Positions 41,801-49,919 of a stretch of DNA of 64,000 nucleotides are shown here, piece after piece. Position 1 is the first letter of the stretch. Every line of letters begins with the position of its first letter. The notes beneath the pieces are model-generated. The model made no database searches, had not been told where the DNA came from, and saw nothing but the letters and a program-made list of their open reading frames with translations. This DNA comes from Bacteroidia bacterium. Lineage in GTDB: Bacteria > Bacteroidota > Bacteroidia > Cytophagales > JAAEPT01. The stretch is from NCBI GenBank assembly GCA_030431525.1, contig JAUIJC010000004.1:1-64000 (forward strand), given 5' to 3'. Position numbers and translations under genes: made by a program.

Positions 41801-42601
41801 GGTATTGGAAATGAAACCGTTGAAGATACCGATGACCGACGCTTCAATCTTTTGAACATCAATGATGTGCTGTGGGAAGGGCTGATTTACACCAAGGGAA
41901 TCAACCGCAGGTATTTCGGGTTTGGGCCCACGGTGCAATACGCCAAGCCAATTTTTAAGGAGAATCGTTTTGTTTCCAGTCCAGAGGCGGGTTTGACGGA
42001 TGAAGACTTTCAGGGGCAGTTTTTCGTTGGTCTGACTTCGAGGTTTCTGAAGAATTTTGTCGATTCGCAAACCTTTCCCCACACGGGCTATCGCTTCAAT
42101 AGCCAACTCACTTATCTGAAAAGTATTGAACGGTCGGAGATTGGTTTTTTGCAAATGACTGGAGATGTGTCGCTTTATTTTCCCGTTGGGAAGAAGAGGC
42201 GCAATGTCATTGCCACCCGAGTCGGGGCAGGACTGAATATTGGGGAGTTTGAGTTTTACCAAGCGAATGAATTGGGGGGAATCACTAATCTCCGTGGATT
42301 CCGCAAAACTCGTTTTTCTGGCAAGTCCAGCTTTTATCATAACACGGAATATCGTCAGCACATCACGAATTTTAGGACTTATATTTTCAAGGGCAGTTTC
42401 GGAGTTTTGGGCCTATTCGATTATGGAAGGGTGTGGGTTCCCAATGATCCCTCCACGGAGGATGGAACTTCCCGATTGTGGCATTATGGTTTTGGAGGTG
42501 GAATATGGGTCAGTCCGTTGCATGTGGCCGTTTTTACCCTGACGGGATCAAAATCAAGGGAAGATTTTGTGGTCAACGGAACTTTTGGGTTCTTCTTTTA
42601 A
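38855..42601 (+). CDS. Surface lipoprotein fusion: phosphoesterase, kinase-like middle, BamA-type barrel
   Basis: 1248 residues. Lipoprotein signal with Cys25. Residues about 50-380 are a calcineurin-like metallophosphoesterase (G-D-N-I-Y-P, G-N-H-D-W, A-H-H-P, G-H-D-H). Residues about 465-700 are unassigned but hold a strand with Y-V-L-R, then G-D-F-D-R-H-E-D-Q near 612 and R-D-R-D-N near 640, reminiscent of a protein-kinase-like or CotH-like catalytic core. From about 880 to the C-terminal aromatic F-G-F-F-F is an Omp85/BamA-type barrel with the G-G-x-x-x-L-R-G-F-R motif. The start at 38855 overlaps the upstream stop. Confidence 0.85.
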   Translation: MGRGSQRHILYGAFLLILAGFLQACASKKPNYFVAKEARKAPAPKREGVRVRHVLYLIGDAGGAVEEVGGNSEALDQLKDYLEAERDSATVVFLGDNIYPEGMPPVGEAHREEAEVKLEKQISVVEQFDGRVIFLPGNHDWKKGQVGGWEQSKRQETYLKERLGKKVYLPSKGCAGPEDILVNDHLALIVYDSQWWLHPEEDRPENVDYCKTDDTTEFFYQMAEVLEKHGRRNRQLVVLAHHPLFTNGEHGGHFAIKDHIFPLSNFGKAGYFLPLPILGSFYPLYRTNFGNVQDLAHPKYDRLKEGLLPLFRDYSGLVYASGHDHSLQLISQRGFHQIVSGAGSKLTYAKKGGQATFVGRFRGFSRLVFYEDGSQIVEFIEGKTGQVIFSQMIRRPDPVTISDDLSVVDYSDSTVLVQGFDYEHSEIHEKVFGKHYREEWNTLVKVPVLDLGTEKGGLTPIKKGGGAVTKSLRVKDSTGQEYVLRSVQKILQVGPIIQNTVAGDLAQDQMSAIHPYGQLAVPPMAEALGLLHANPSLRFIPNDPRLGVFREEFKGMLVMIEERPNGDESSMPNFGNSKDLVSTREVVELMLHDSDNQVDEKEVLRARLFDMLLGDFDRHEDQWRWATYETDTGLFIRPIARDRDNVFFRFDGPVSYIIGRKWVQRRFKDFKGDIIQVADFNSRARHFDRFFLTRMQEEDWKEEVRFIQEHLTDELIDSSLKQLPPEVYGLSGENIAEILKQRRDGLLEPSLKYHRFLAKKVTVKGSEKSEVFELENQADGNLSVKMYRVNKEGTRKQLVYDRMFLAKETKEVHLYGMAGTDRFALDGEGKPKVKIRIIGGEGEDTLSNQLESGLLAKDPLLYEQGKTGTVIENPSKFRKRLSNNPRVHEFDRYAFNYDLVKPVLSFNYNVDDGFFVGGGFELEKQGFRRKPYAYRLRMTGNVALRTASFNYKMAFEVPNVAGRWSFLSLLDVRAPSFADNFFGIGNETVEDTDDRRFNLLNINDVLWEGLIYTKGINRRYFGFGPTVQYAKPIFKENRFVSSPEAGLTDEDFQGQFFVGLTSRFLKNFVDSQTFPHTGYRFNSQLTYLKSIERSEIGFLQMTGDVSLYFPVGKKRRNVIATRVGAGLNIGEFEFYQANELGGITNLRGFRKTRFSGKSSFYHNTEYRQHITNFRTYIFKGSFGVLGLFDYGRVWVPNDPSTEDGTSRLWHYGFGGGIWVSPLHVAVFTLTGSKSREDFVVNGTFGFFF

Positions 42602-42643
42602 CTTCTTTATGGGATGGGAGTGCAATTCGGTGCGCTCCCGTAG

Positions 42644-42662
42644 CGACGCTTTGAAAGCGTCG
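42644..42662. repeat. Short perfect palindrome
   Basis: CGACGCTTT-G-AAAGCGTCG, a 19-nt perfect palindrome, inside a longer imperfect one bounded by CGGTG at 42628 and CACCG near 42666. It sits in the 108-bp gap between the fusion gene and the PAP2 gene. Confidence 0.75.
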
Positions 42663-42709
42663 TCACACCGATATGGCCATCTTGAAGAGGTATCTTTTCC
42701 CATACATTT

Positions 42710-43561
42710 ATGAAGTATTCCAATCCAATCACTTTTTTCTATACCTTCTCCTTTTTGATGATACTGTGTTGTTGTGAAAAGTTTGGTGGTGGGTGCTTCG
42801 CCCAAAACCGAGGCTTTTCACCGAATTCCCCTTATCAATTGTCGCCCGTTTTGGATGGAGGATTGGGGGCATTAGGCGCTGGAACCTTGATTGGTAGCCA
42901 AGTGATGATGCGCCAGCGAAAGCCCTTGACCTTGAAGGAAATCTCCAATTTGGATCCCAATGACATCAATGGTTTTGATCGAACTTCTCGCCAACTGACT
43001 TGGCAGGCTACTACGCCAATGGCGGATGGGATGTTGTACGGGGCATTTGTGCTTCCTGCTGTTTTACTGACCAATTCCACCGCCCGCTCGGATTGGGGAC
43101 ATTGGCTCATTATGATGGCTGAGGTGTTGGCCATCAATAATGGCATCAATGGGATGATGAAATATGGTGTTGGCCGTGCACGTCCATTTACCTATTTCGA
43201 TGATGCTCCTCTTGAGGAAAAGCAGGGGCATAGTGGAAACCTTTCTTTCTATTCAGGACATACATCCAATGCTTCAGCCATGTCATTTTTCACCGCCAAG
43301 ACCTTAACCGATTACATGGGAAAAGGAGAGAACCAAGGCTTGAAAGTTGGGATTTGGTCGATGGCTGTGCTTTATCCAGCCATTGTTGGGTATTCCCGTT
43401 GGGAAACGGGAAGGCATTTTAAAAGTGATGTGTTGGTCGGCTATGGCGCTGGAGCCTTGATTGGTTATATGGTGCCTTTCCTTCATAAAAAGAGGAAAAA
43501 AGACAGCCGTTCAACCTTGATGCCCATGGGGAATGGGGTGGCTTGGGAGTATCGGTTCTAA
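42710..43561 (+). CDS. PAP2-family phosphatase
   Basis: 283 residues with a hydrophobic N-terminal signal, then the three motifs of the acid phosphatase/PAP2 family: K-Y-G-V-G-R-A-R-P, S-F-Y-S-G-H-T-S-N-A (catalytic His) and R-W-E-T-G-R-H-F-K-S-D-V (second catalytic His). Acts on a lipid phosphate or undecaprenyl pyrophosphate-like substrate at the membrane or periplasm; the substrate is not readable. Confidence 0.9.
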   Translation: MKYSNPITFFYTFSFLMILCCCEKFGGGCFAQNRGFSPNSPYQLSPVLDGGLGALGAGTLIGSQVMMRQRKPLTLKEISNLDPNDINGFDRTSRQLTWQATTPMADGMLYGAFVLPAVLLTNSTARSDWGHWLIMMAEVLAINNGINGMMKYGVGRARPFTYFDDAPLEEKQGHSGNLSFYSGHTSNASAMSFFTAKTLTDYMGKGENQGLKVGIWSMAVLYPAIVGYSRWETGRHFKSDVLVGYGAGALIGYMVPFLHKKRKKDSRSTLMPMGNGVAWEYRF

Positions 43562-43650
43562 GAGACATTAGATTTTAGACGTTAGACTTTAGCTCCAGAG
43601 TGCAATTCAACAATAATTTCTAATGTCTAATGTCTAATGTCTAATGTCCA
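43562..43650. repeat. TCTAATGTC-type repeat, longest copy
   Basis: Left part GAGACATTAGA with GTTAGACTTTAG; right part four near-perfect TCTAATG units in tandem (43619-43647). It separates the convergent PAP2 and HD-PycTM genes. Confidence 0.78.
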
Positions 43651-43658
43651 CTCACCAT

Positions 43659-44837
43659 TTACACCGTCGGCTTCCAATAATAGAATGATGCGCCAAAGCT
43701 GATGATGGCGATGACAAAGCCAATCATGAAAATGGTGTAGGCGATTCGCAGGAAGTAGTATTTTTTTGCCAAGACCAATCCCAAGTAGTAAATGTCTCTG
43801 GCAAGGCTTCCGTAGAGGAACTCCTTGTCTTTTCTCATTTCTTCAAACCCCTCTTCAAAGTCAGGAAGGTTCATTTGGAAGAAGTTTCCAAAAAACAGCA
43901 GGTTTGCCCGTTTTTTACGAATGTCCTCGATGGTGACAAGGTTATGGGTGACTTTTGGGGTGGTCGCTAATGTGGCAAAAATGATGGTGAGCAAGCAAAC
44001 CCCAAGGAGGATGGAGGTGGGAAGAATCAGGAAGCTGTTGGAATCGAATTTGGGCACCATGCCTGATACGGAAATAGAAATCACGATGGCGTTAATACTC
44101 AACATTATGTTGGCCTTAGTATCAGCGATGGCGCTCAGTTCAATGTGATTTTTCGAGGTAACGCGGAAAAGGGTTTCCACCCCACGGTCGGGGCGAATAA
44201 TTTGATGCTCCTTGTTTTGGGCATCCAGTTCATTGGCCTCAATTTTTTGGAGTTTCTTTTTGAGGTCAAGAATGTTTAGCGCCTTTTGCTCCTGAAAATG
44301 TTCTTGTGCAACGCGAGTAAAATAGCGGTGCTTGTTCAAAAAATCCCAGTTCCCTTTTTGCCACTCCTCATCCGAAATGCTTCGGTTTTCCAAAAGCTCC
44401 AATTCCAAACGAAGCAACTCTGAATGCTTCTGAAAGTCTGGTTTTCCCAAATGATGAAGGTCGGAATCACACAATAATTCCTGAAGAAGTGTTTTGGGGC
44501 TTTGAGGCATTTGCGTGCCCAAGATGCAGTTACTGACCTGAGCAATTTTCTCCGATGGGTAATCAATTTTTTTGAGGAACTCTGAGGCGATTTGAGCGCT
44601 GTTTTCCTCATGCTGATGGCGGGACACCGTATATCCAGCATCGTGGAACCACGCCGAAAGCGTTAGGATTTCCATTTCCTCCTCATTCAAACCAGAGGCC
44701 TCACCGAGCATTTTGGCTGTCTGAACCACATTGAAGGTGTGTTGGTAATTATGGAAAAGGTGGTCACCAGATAATTGGTCGCGCAGAAGCGTAAAGACAA
44801 AATGTGAAGTTTGCTCTATGACCGTGTTTTCTTCCAT
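43659..44837 (-). CDS. HD domain protein fused to a Pycsar-effector-type membrane domain
   Basis: 392 residues. Residues about 20-165 are an HD phosphohydrolase domain (H-D at 65-66, with the H-x-H-E and D-S-D-L-H-H motifs). A coiled region (about 175-215) follows. The C-terminal part is a PycTM/DUF5706 module: I-A-D-T-K-A-N-I-M-L-S-I-N-A-I-V leading into a membrane helix, then two more helices ending near residue 388. In Pycsar systems such membrane modules are toxic effectors triggered by cyclic nucleotides; the fused HD domain may degrade the signal. No cyclase gene is adjacent. Confidence 0.85.
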   Translation of the reverse strand: MEENTVIEQTSHFVFTLLRDQLSGDHLFHNYQHTFNVVQTAKMLGEASGLNEEEMEILTLSAWFHDAGYTVSRHQHEENSAQIASEFLKKIDYPSEKIAQVSNCILGTQMPQSPKTLLQELLCDSDLHHLGKPDFQKHSELLRLELELLENRSISDEEWQKGNWDFLNKHRYFTRVAQEHFQEQKALNILDLKKKLQKIEANELDAQNKEHQIIRPDRGVETLFRVTSKNHIELSAIADTKANIMLSINAIVISISVSGMVPKFDSNSFLILPTSILLGVCLLTIIFATLATTPKVTHNLVTIEDIRKKRANLLFFGNFFQMNLPDFEEGFEEMRKDKEFLYGSLARDIYYLGLVLAKKYYFLRIAYTIFMIGFVIAIISFGASFYYWKPTV

Positions 44838-44895
44838 GTGTTAGTATACGGAAGAGGGGGAAGGCCGATATATTATAGGTGAGGGAGTTGATTTT

Positions 44896-44924
44896 TTAAC
44901 CACGGAGAGAAGGAGGAAAGGAGG
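44896..44924. repeat. Partial copy of the MITE-like end sequence
   Basis: Carries TTAACCACGGAGAGAAGG followed by AGGAAAGGAGG, matching the ends of the element at 13413-13572. The opposite end is missing, and a palindromic pair of another family begins 60 nt to the right. Confidence 0.75.
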
Positions 44925-44983
44925 TTTGCCTTGCTCAAAGAGGTGAGCCAAATGACTCGCCTTCTGATAAAAAATGCAGGCTG

Positions 44984-45099
44984 TCACCTGCCAACAGCCG
45001 TAGGCTTTGGCAGTGTGATTTTTTCAAAAAGAGCGATTGTTCATAACACACTGCCAAAGCTTTTAGCTGTTGGCAGGTGATATGAACAATCGCTCTTTT
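44984..45099. repeat. Paired 35-nt palindromic repeat with locus-specific arms (copy B)
   Basis: Inverted 35-nt units at 44984-45018 and 45046-45080. The second is enclosed by 45027-45045 and 45081-45099, inverted complements of each other over 19 of 19 nt. The outer arm ends next to the PepSY gene stop codon. Confidence 0.88.
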
Positions 45100-45100
45100 C

Positions 45101-46582
45101 CTAAACAGTCTCCTGCTCCAAAGGCTGTTCTTCCTGCTTTTGAACTGGGGCTTTGGAGGATTTCCGTTTTTGAAGGAAAATCAAAAGTCCCAGACTGGCG
45201 GTTCCGAGGATGGTTAACGCAAAACACATCATAAGGATGTTTCGGGTATCCTTTCCCAAAAAGTCCAAGAAGTGAAACTTGTGGAGCCAAGCAAAACTGA
45301 ATCCTTCCAAGCGGGCTGAATCAGTGACGTGACTGGCCATTTTTCCCGTTCTGGTTTCCACATAATAGGTCAGGTGGTTAGGCGTGTCAAAATCAACGCG
45401 CATCACGGGAAGACGTTTGTTGATAAAGCCGTATTCCCCTTTGAAAGCGGTTATCTGACTTACCTTGTTGATTTCATTTGCCTGCAATCCACTGAACATA
45501 CAGGCCAAGTTGACCGCATAGATGGAATCTCCCTTTGGAAGTAGATTTCCATTTTGGGCATTGATATAGACGAGCTGAGGTGTCCTTTCCTTACCAATTT
45601 TTGTGATTTGATAGTAGGGTTGCTCATCCATGAAGACCAATCCAGTATTTAACCCAGTTTGTTCAGCAAAGGCCGTTTTTAGTGGGAATTGGAAATCTGA
45701 GGATTTGAATGAATGCTTTGGTTCAAACAAGTGCCTGCTGTCGGGTTCCAGTTTTTTGAAGGCATGAAAGGCTCCGCTGAAAGCGAATAGGAACATGAAC
45801 ACGGTGGAGCTGAGTCCAACGATGCGGTGCAACTTTCGGTTGCGTTGTTTGCTGTTGTGCGAAGGCAACTGTTTGAAAACCCTCCAGAAGATGCCGTAAA
45901 TGAACAAACCGCTAAGGGCGCTCAAGAAAATCAGCGAGGCCATCAGCCCGATGACAATCAGACGGCCACCTTGCATTTCAGGCATCAAATCCCAATTGTG
46001 GAAGGTGTTGAATAGCCACAACATCGCTCTTCGTTTGCTGTCGTTGGCGGTGCCCAATCGGCTGGAGGCTGTTTCCACATAAACCTCGATGCCGTCTGGA
46101 CGGAAAAAACTGACTTTGTACACAGGCAAAAGTCGGTTGATTTCTCGGTACTGTCCGTCAAACTCATGTTGAAGTTTGATGCTGGTGATGCTTGTTGCCG
46201 AGTCCCCCAAGAAGCCTTTGGCAAGCTGTTTTGCATAGCGTTCATCGCCTTCGGGGATTTCCTTGCCAGAACCCGTATGGAAATAGCGGATGCCTTTCTC
46301 GCCCAAATGAACCTGATAGGTCGGCATGTTTTCCACGCGAACCAAGCGAACATTCTGGATGGTTTCCAGATGGTATTGCTCCATGATTTGGAGCAACAGG
46401 ACCTTCAGCTCGGAGGGTTGAACAGGTTGCTCCCTGAGAAAACGGTGCTTGATGTTTGGCGGGAACCAGCCCATAAAGGGGTGGAGCAAGCCACTCAAAA
46501 CCCAGAGGATGGTCGGCACCAAAATGATGAGGCCAATCCATCGGTGGGTTTTATAAATGAATTGTTTGGTAGATGTGTTCAT
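45101..46582 (-). CDS. PepSY-associated membrane protein
   Basis: 493 residues. An N-terminal helix (I-G-L-I-I-L-V-P-T-I-L-W-V-L-S-G-L) with an H-P motif, a long periplasmic part, then helices near 200-225, 245-265 and 440-465, the layout of PepSY-TM proteins linked to ferric-siderophore reduction or uptake. The ATG at 46582 is used; the earlier TTG start at 46606 is not needed. It lies directly downstream of a TonB-dependent receptor, so iron acquisition is the best guess. Confidence 0.87.
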   Translation of the reverse strand: MNTSTKQFIYKTHRWIGLIILVPTILWVLSGLLHPFMGWFPPNIKHRFLREQPVQPSELKVLLLQIMEQYHLETIQNVRLVRVENMPTYQVHLGEKGIRYFHTGSGKEIPEGDERYAKQLAKGFLGDSATSITSIKLQHEFDGQYREINRLLPVYKVSFFRPDGIEVYVETASSRLGTANDSKRRAMLWLFNTFHNWDLMPEMQGGRLIVIGLMASLIFLSALSGLFIYGIFWRVFKQLPSHNSKQRNRKLHRIVGLSSTVFMFLFAFSGAFHAFKKLEPDSRHLFEPKHSFKSSDFQFPLKTAFAEQTGLNTGLVFMDEQPYYQITKIGKERTPQLVYINAQNGNLLPKGDSIYAVNLACMFSGLQANEINKVSQITAFKGEYGFINKRLPVMRVDFDTPNHLTYYVETRTGKMASHVTDSARLEGFSFAWLHKFHFLDFLGKDTRNILMMCFALTILGTASLGLLIFLQKRKSSKAPVQKQEEQPLEQETV

Positions 46583-46627
46583 AAGAACAGTTGTATGTAG
46601 AGACAAGGCACAGCCTTGTCTCCGATG

Positions 46628-48943
46628 TTATTTTTTAGCAAAACTGTAAGACAACCCAAGGTTGGTGCTAATCGGGTTGCCAATGTTGTAGGATTCACCC
46701 CATTGTGAACTGCTGGCCCTTCCAGCGTAGCGCTCATTGGTGAGGTTAAGTACATTCAACCAAATGCCGAATTGCTTGTATTCATAGCCCGCTCGGAAGT
46801 TGAAGAGATGGAAGCCCTCATATTTTTTGGATTCCTCTGTGCTGTTGGCTGGCATGGCCGACATGTTGTAACTACCCACGCGTTGCCATTCCAAGCTGGC
46901 GTAGAAGTTTTTGAGGAATTTCGGGCGGTAAGTCAGTTTGGCATTTCCGATGAATGGCGCAGAGCCAGCCATTTCAGTGTCGGAGTAATCCACATCGCCG
47001 TCCACAAATTCGAGGTACGTGTGGCTGGCGTTGGTACCGCTCAATCTGAATTCGAACTGCTTGTTTGGTTTCACCGTGATGCCATATTCGATGCCTTGGG
47101 AGCGAGTCTGGCCAGCGTTGCGGTTTTCATAAGAGCCATCATCCATGAGCATGGACACAATCGTGTTGGTGCCCTCCAAGCGGTAAAGGCTGTAATCGAT
47201 GTAGATTCTTCCTTTCAAAAGACCAATCCAGCCACCCAATTCGATGTTGCTGTAATTTGTAGGCTCGATGCTTGGCACCTTGGTGCCACGATAGAGTTCG
47301 CCAACTTGTGGTGGCAAGAAGCCAGTGCTGTAGTTCGAATAGAATCCAAGGTTTTTTAATGGGTTGTAAACGATACCGATGCGTGGCGTGAATTGGTAGA
47401 AAACATTGCTGGTATCAGGCACGCCAGAATAGGACTCTTCGCTGAGGTGGTTGTCGTAGCTGTAGAAGAAGTGGTCGAAACGGCCACCAGCCACAATGCG
47501 TACTTTCTTGATTGGGTTGAAGGAGAACTGCGTGTAAAAGGCCGTGTTGGTGATAGAGGTATGGTAGTTCGCCAATGAAGAATCCGTGTGCTCATAAGAG
47601 GAATATTCATTCCCAGTTTTAGAGATGCGGATGTAATCTTCCCAGAACACCGTTGGAGAGTGGTCGAGGCTTAAGCCTGCAATGAGGGAAGCGTTCATCT
47701 TCTTGAACTTTTTCTTGTGCTGAACCAAACCGCCGTAGCTACGGAATGAGCTCTCGTTGATGGAACCGTGGGCCAAAGTCGGGTCACCTGTTCCAGCCCA
47801 TGGCTTGAAGTCTTCTTGAACGCGGTAGGATGGGATTTGGGCGATGGAGTTGTTACGGAAGTAGAGCGTGAACGAGGTTTTGTTCTGGTCATTCCAGTAG
47901 TTGTCCAAGGTGCTTCGGACACGGAGTGATTTCACGGAGCGCTCGGTGAACGTCTGGTTACTCCCGAATGTGCCACTGTAAAAATCGGCGCTGTCCAAGC
48001 TACCACGCATGTCATTGCGATAGCCAACGTAGTCAATCACATTGGTCCAAGTCATTTTGGAATTGATGCTGTAATCCGCACGAAGGGTGAAAGCGCCTTT
48101 GTAGAAATCATTGTGCTCAAGGAATCCACCAGAGCGGTCGGCGAAGTAGCCACCTGCATACAATCCAAGCTTCCCGAAGGTTTTGCTCACGTCCAAATCC
48201 GCGCGTTTATAGCCCAAGTTGTTGGCTTGGATAGAGGCAGTACCCGAAAGGTTTTTAGTTGGACGCTTGGTGATGAAGTTGAAGGCACCACCAACGGCCT
48301 CACTACCATAAATGCTTGAGGAAGGCCCACGTACGATTTCCATTCGGCTAATCGACGTTTGGTTCATTTCCAACAAGGCATTGTGGTTGAAAACACCATT
48401 CGGGCGAATTGGCAATCCATCTTCCAGATAAAGGAAAAGGCCTTTTGAACCCATGCCCAATGGTTGGCGGACGGCCATCATGTGTTGCTCATTGTTCAGC
48501 GGAATCATGAACACACCTGCTGACTGGTTCATCACTTGGTCCAAACTGGTGGCTTTGGTTTCCTTGATGCTTTGCTCGTCAATAATGTCAATGGCGACTG
48601 GAGCATCCGAACGCTTCATTTTTTCACGGTCCACCGAAATGATTACTTCTTCCAATTGGGTGGCTGAAGCTAAAAGCTGAATCGAGCTGGCTTCATTGAC
48701 TGAAATCACCAAGGTTTGGAATCCCAAGGATTCAATTTTTAGGCTGTCGGAAGAAGATGTTTCTGAAAGGCTAAAGTTGCCTTCCAAATCTGTGGAGGTC
48801 CTTACGGCCTCATTTCCCACCAAGCTGACCAAGGCAAAAGGAACGGGCTGGCTGTTTTCGTCAGTGACCTTGCCTTGAATGGATTGGGCAAAAAGGTTTA
48901 GGCTGGCTCCCAGACAAAGGAGCAGTAGTAATACTTGTTTCAT
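46628..48943 (-). CDS. TonB-dependent receptor, probably ferric-siderophore type
   Basis: 771 residues from the ATG at 48943. Signal peptide (L-F-A-Q), a CarboxypepD-reg-like domain (about 22-100, I-Q-G-K-V-T-D-E), a plug domain (M-N-Q-S-A-G-V-F, then R-G-P-S-S-S-I-Y-G), and a barrel ending L-S-Y-S-F-A-K-K. The PepSY gene 45 nt downstream and the small Cys protein upstream are usual company for metal uptake receptors in this phylum. The substrate is not readable. Confidence 0.9.
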   Translation of the reverse strand: MKQVLLLLLCLGASLNLFAQSIQGKVTDENSQPVPFALVSLVGNEAVRTSTDLEGNFSLSETSSSDSLKIESLGFQTLVISVNEASSIQLLASATQLEEVIISVDREKMKRSDAPVAIDIIDEQSIKETKATSLDQVMNQSAGVFMIPLNNEQHMMAVRQPLGMGSKGLFLYLEDGLPIRPNGVFNHNALLEMNQTSISRMEIVRGPSSSIYGSEAVGGAFNFITKRPTKNLSGTASIQANNLGYKRADLDVSKTFGKLGLYAGGYFADRSGGFLEHNDFYKGAFTLRADYSINSKMTWTNVIDYVGYRNDMRGSLDSADFYSGTFGSNQTFTERSVKSLRVRSTLDNYWNDQNKTSFTLYFRNNSIAQIPSYRVQEDFKPWAGTGDPTLAHGSINESSFRSYGGLVQHKKKFKKMNASLIAGLSLDHSPTVFWEDYIRISKTGNEYSSYEHTDSSLANYHTSITNTAFYTQFSFNPIKKVRIVAGGRFDHFFYSYDNHLSEESYSGVPDTSNVFYQFTPRIGIVYNPLKNLGFYSNYSTGFLPPQVGELYRGTKVPSIEPTNYSNIELGGWIGLLKGRIYIDYSLYRLEGTNTIVSMLMDDGSYENRNAGQTRSQGIEYGITVKPNKQFEFRLSGTNASHTYLEFVDGDVDYSDTEMAGSAPFIGNAKLTYRPKFLKNFYASLEWQRVGSYNMSAMPANSTEESKKYEGFHLFNFRAGYEYKQFGIWLNVLNLTNERYAGRASSSQWGESYNIGNPISTNLGLSYSFAKK

Positions 48944-49093
48944 TTTTGAAAAAAAGAGTGCCCACAGGAATACGCTGGTAAGCATCTGGGCATACCGACA
49001 CATTCCCAATGAATTTTTGGGCGATGAATTAAAGTTTGAAAATCTTGGTAGGATGGGGGAGGCTTGGATACAATAGTTCCAATACTAGTCCTC

Positions 49094-49154
49094 AATCATG
49101 CTTGCTTAGACCTGACAGGTTTTGAAAACCTGTCAGGTCTAAGCAAGCATGATT
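49094..49154. repeat. 61-bp perfect palindrome
   Basis: Thirty bases on each side of a central G at 49124 match perfectly as inverted complements. The core (TTAGACCTGACAGGTTTT and its complement) is shared with the palindrome at 24121-24178; the outer 12 nt on each side (AATCATGCTTGC and its complement) are specific to this site. It lies upstream of the receptor gene in the 407-bp gap 48944-49350. Confidence 0.92.
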
Positions 49155-49209
49155 GGCAAAAGCCCATCAAAGGAAACCAAGAAAGAGAAGAGTGGGGTTA
49201 CACTGGCTG

Positions 49210-49320
49210 TCACCTGCCAACAGCCGTAGGCTTTGGCAGTGTGAGTCGTTCCACAGACCTGTTTATCATACCACACTGCCAAAGCTTTCAGCTGTTGGCA
49301 GGTGAAATGATAAACAGGTC
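49210..49320. repeat. Paired 35-nt palindromic repeat with locus-specific arms (copy C)
   Basis: Inverted 35-nt units at 49210-49244 and 49271-49305. The second is enclosed by 49256-49270 and 49306-49320, matching as inverted complements at 14 of 15 nt. It lies 30 nt beyond the end of the small Cys-containing gene. Confidence 0.85.
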
Positions 49321-49350
49321 CGCGTAACTCCAAGAAGTGATTGGTACCCC

Positions 49351-49713
49351 TTAGCAAGAAGGGGGATGAAAAATGGGAGGATTCCAAGTTTGTGGAATAC
49401 CACCATGGAAAAATGATTGGTGGGCGATTTCCATTTTTGGAGCAAAGAAAATCTCTTCGGTCACGGTGCGGAGGAAGTCAACAGGGTAGTCCTTCAGGTT
49501 AATCTGTTTTCCCTGAACCCCTTTATTCTGCTCTTCCATCCGCTTTTGCACATAACACATACCCTTACAATCCAACTCGGGAACCTCCTTGTTGATACAA
49601 AGAAACTCCGCAATGTAGTCTTGCTGGGCGTAGTACTCCACTAAAGGAGCAACTGGCCGTAGCATGGCTACAACGTAAAGAAGGGTCAATATGATTGCTT
49701 TAGCGGATTTCAT
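49351..49713 (-). CDS. Small conserved-looking secreted protein with a C-x5..6-C pair
   Basis: 120 residues. An N-terminal hydrophobic helix (about 5-22) is followed by F-L-C-I-N-K-E-V-P-E-L-D-C-K-G-M-C-Y-V-Q-K-R, a three-cysteine stretch reminiscent of metal-binding or disulfide-linked segments. The C-terminus is rich in His and Pro and ends in Cys. I recall such small proteins next to TonB/PepSY genes in Bacteroidota, but no function is established here. Confidence 0.75.
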   Translation of the reverse strand: MKSAKAIILTLLYVVAMLRPVAPLVEYYAQQDYIAEFLCINKEVPELDCKGMCYVQKRMEEQNKGVQGKQINLKDYPVDFLRTVTEEIFFAPKMEIAHQSFFHGGIPQTWNPPIFHPPSC

Positions 49714-49881
49714 GGTCTGGAAATCGGGCGCAAGGTAATGATAGAAAAGTAAGAAATGGAAAGACTTTTTTGTGAAAGTTGTCCCAAGTCAAAAGTTCTT
49801 GTTTTGTAACCTGTTGTGAATGAGGTTTTTGGTGTTGGGTCAAAAATCGCTTATCCCTTCTTTTCGCATTACATCATTTTG

Positions 49882-49889
49882 TACCTTTG
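49882..49889 (+). promoter_or_regulatory. -7 box for ctaA
   Basis: TACCTTTG matches TAnnTTTG, 31 nt before the ctaA ATG. A clear TTTG at -33 is absent. Confidence 0.6.
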
Positions 49890-49919
49890 TAGTCAAATCC
49901 GAATTAAATCTGTCCCGTC

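Noticed and set aside
43619-43650. CRISPR-like tandem repeats
   Set aside because: The TCTAATG units are only 7 nt, directly adjacent, with no spacers and no cas genes.
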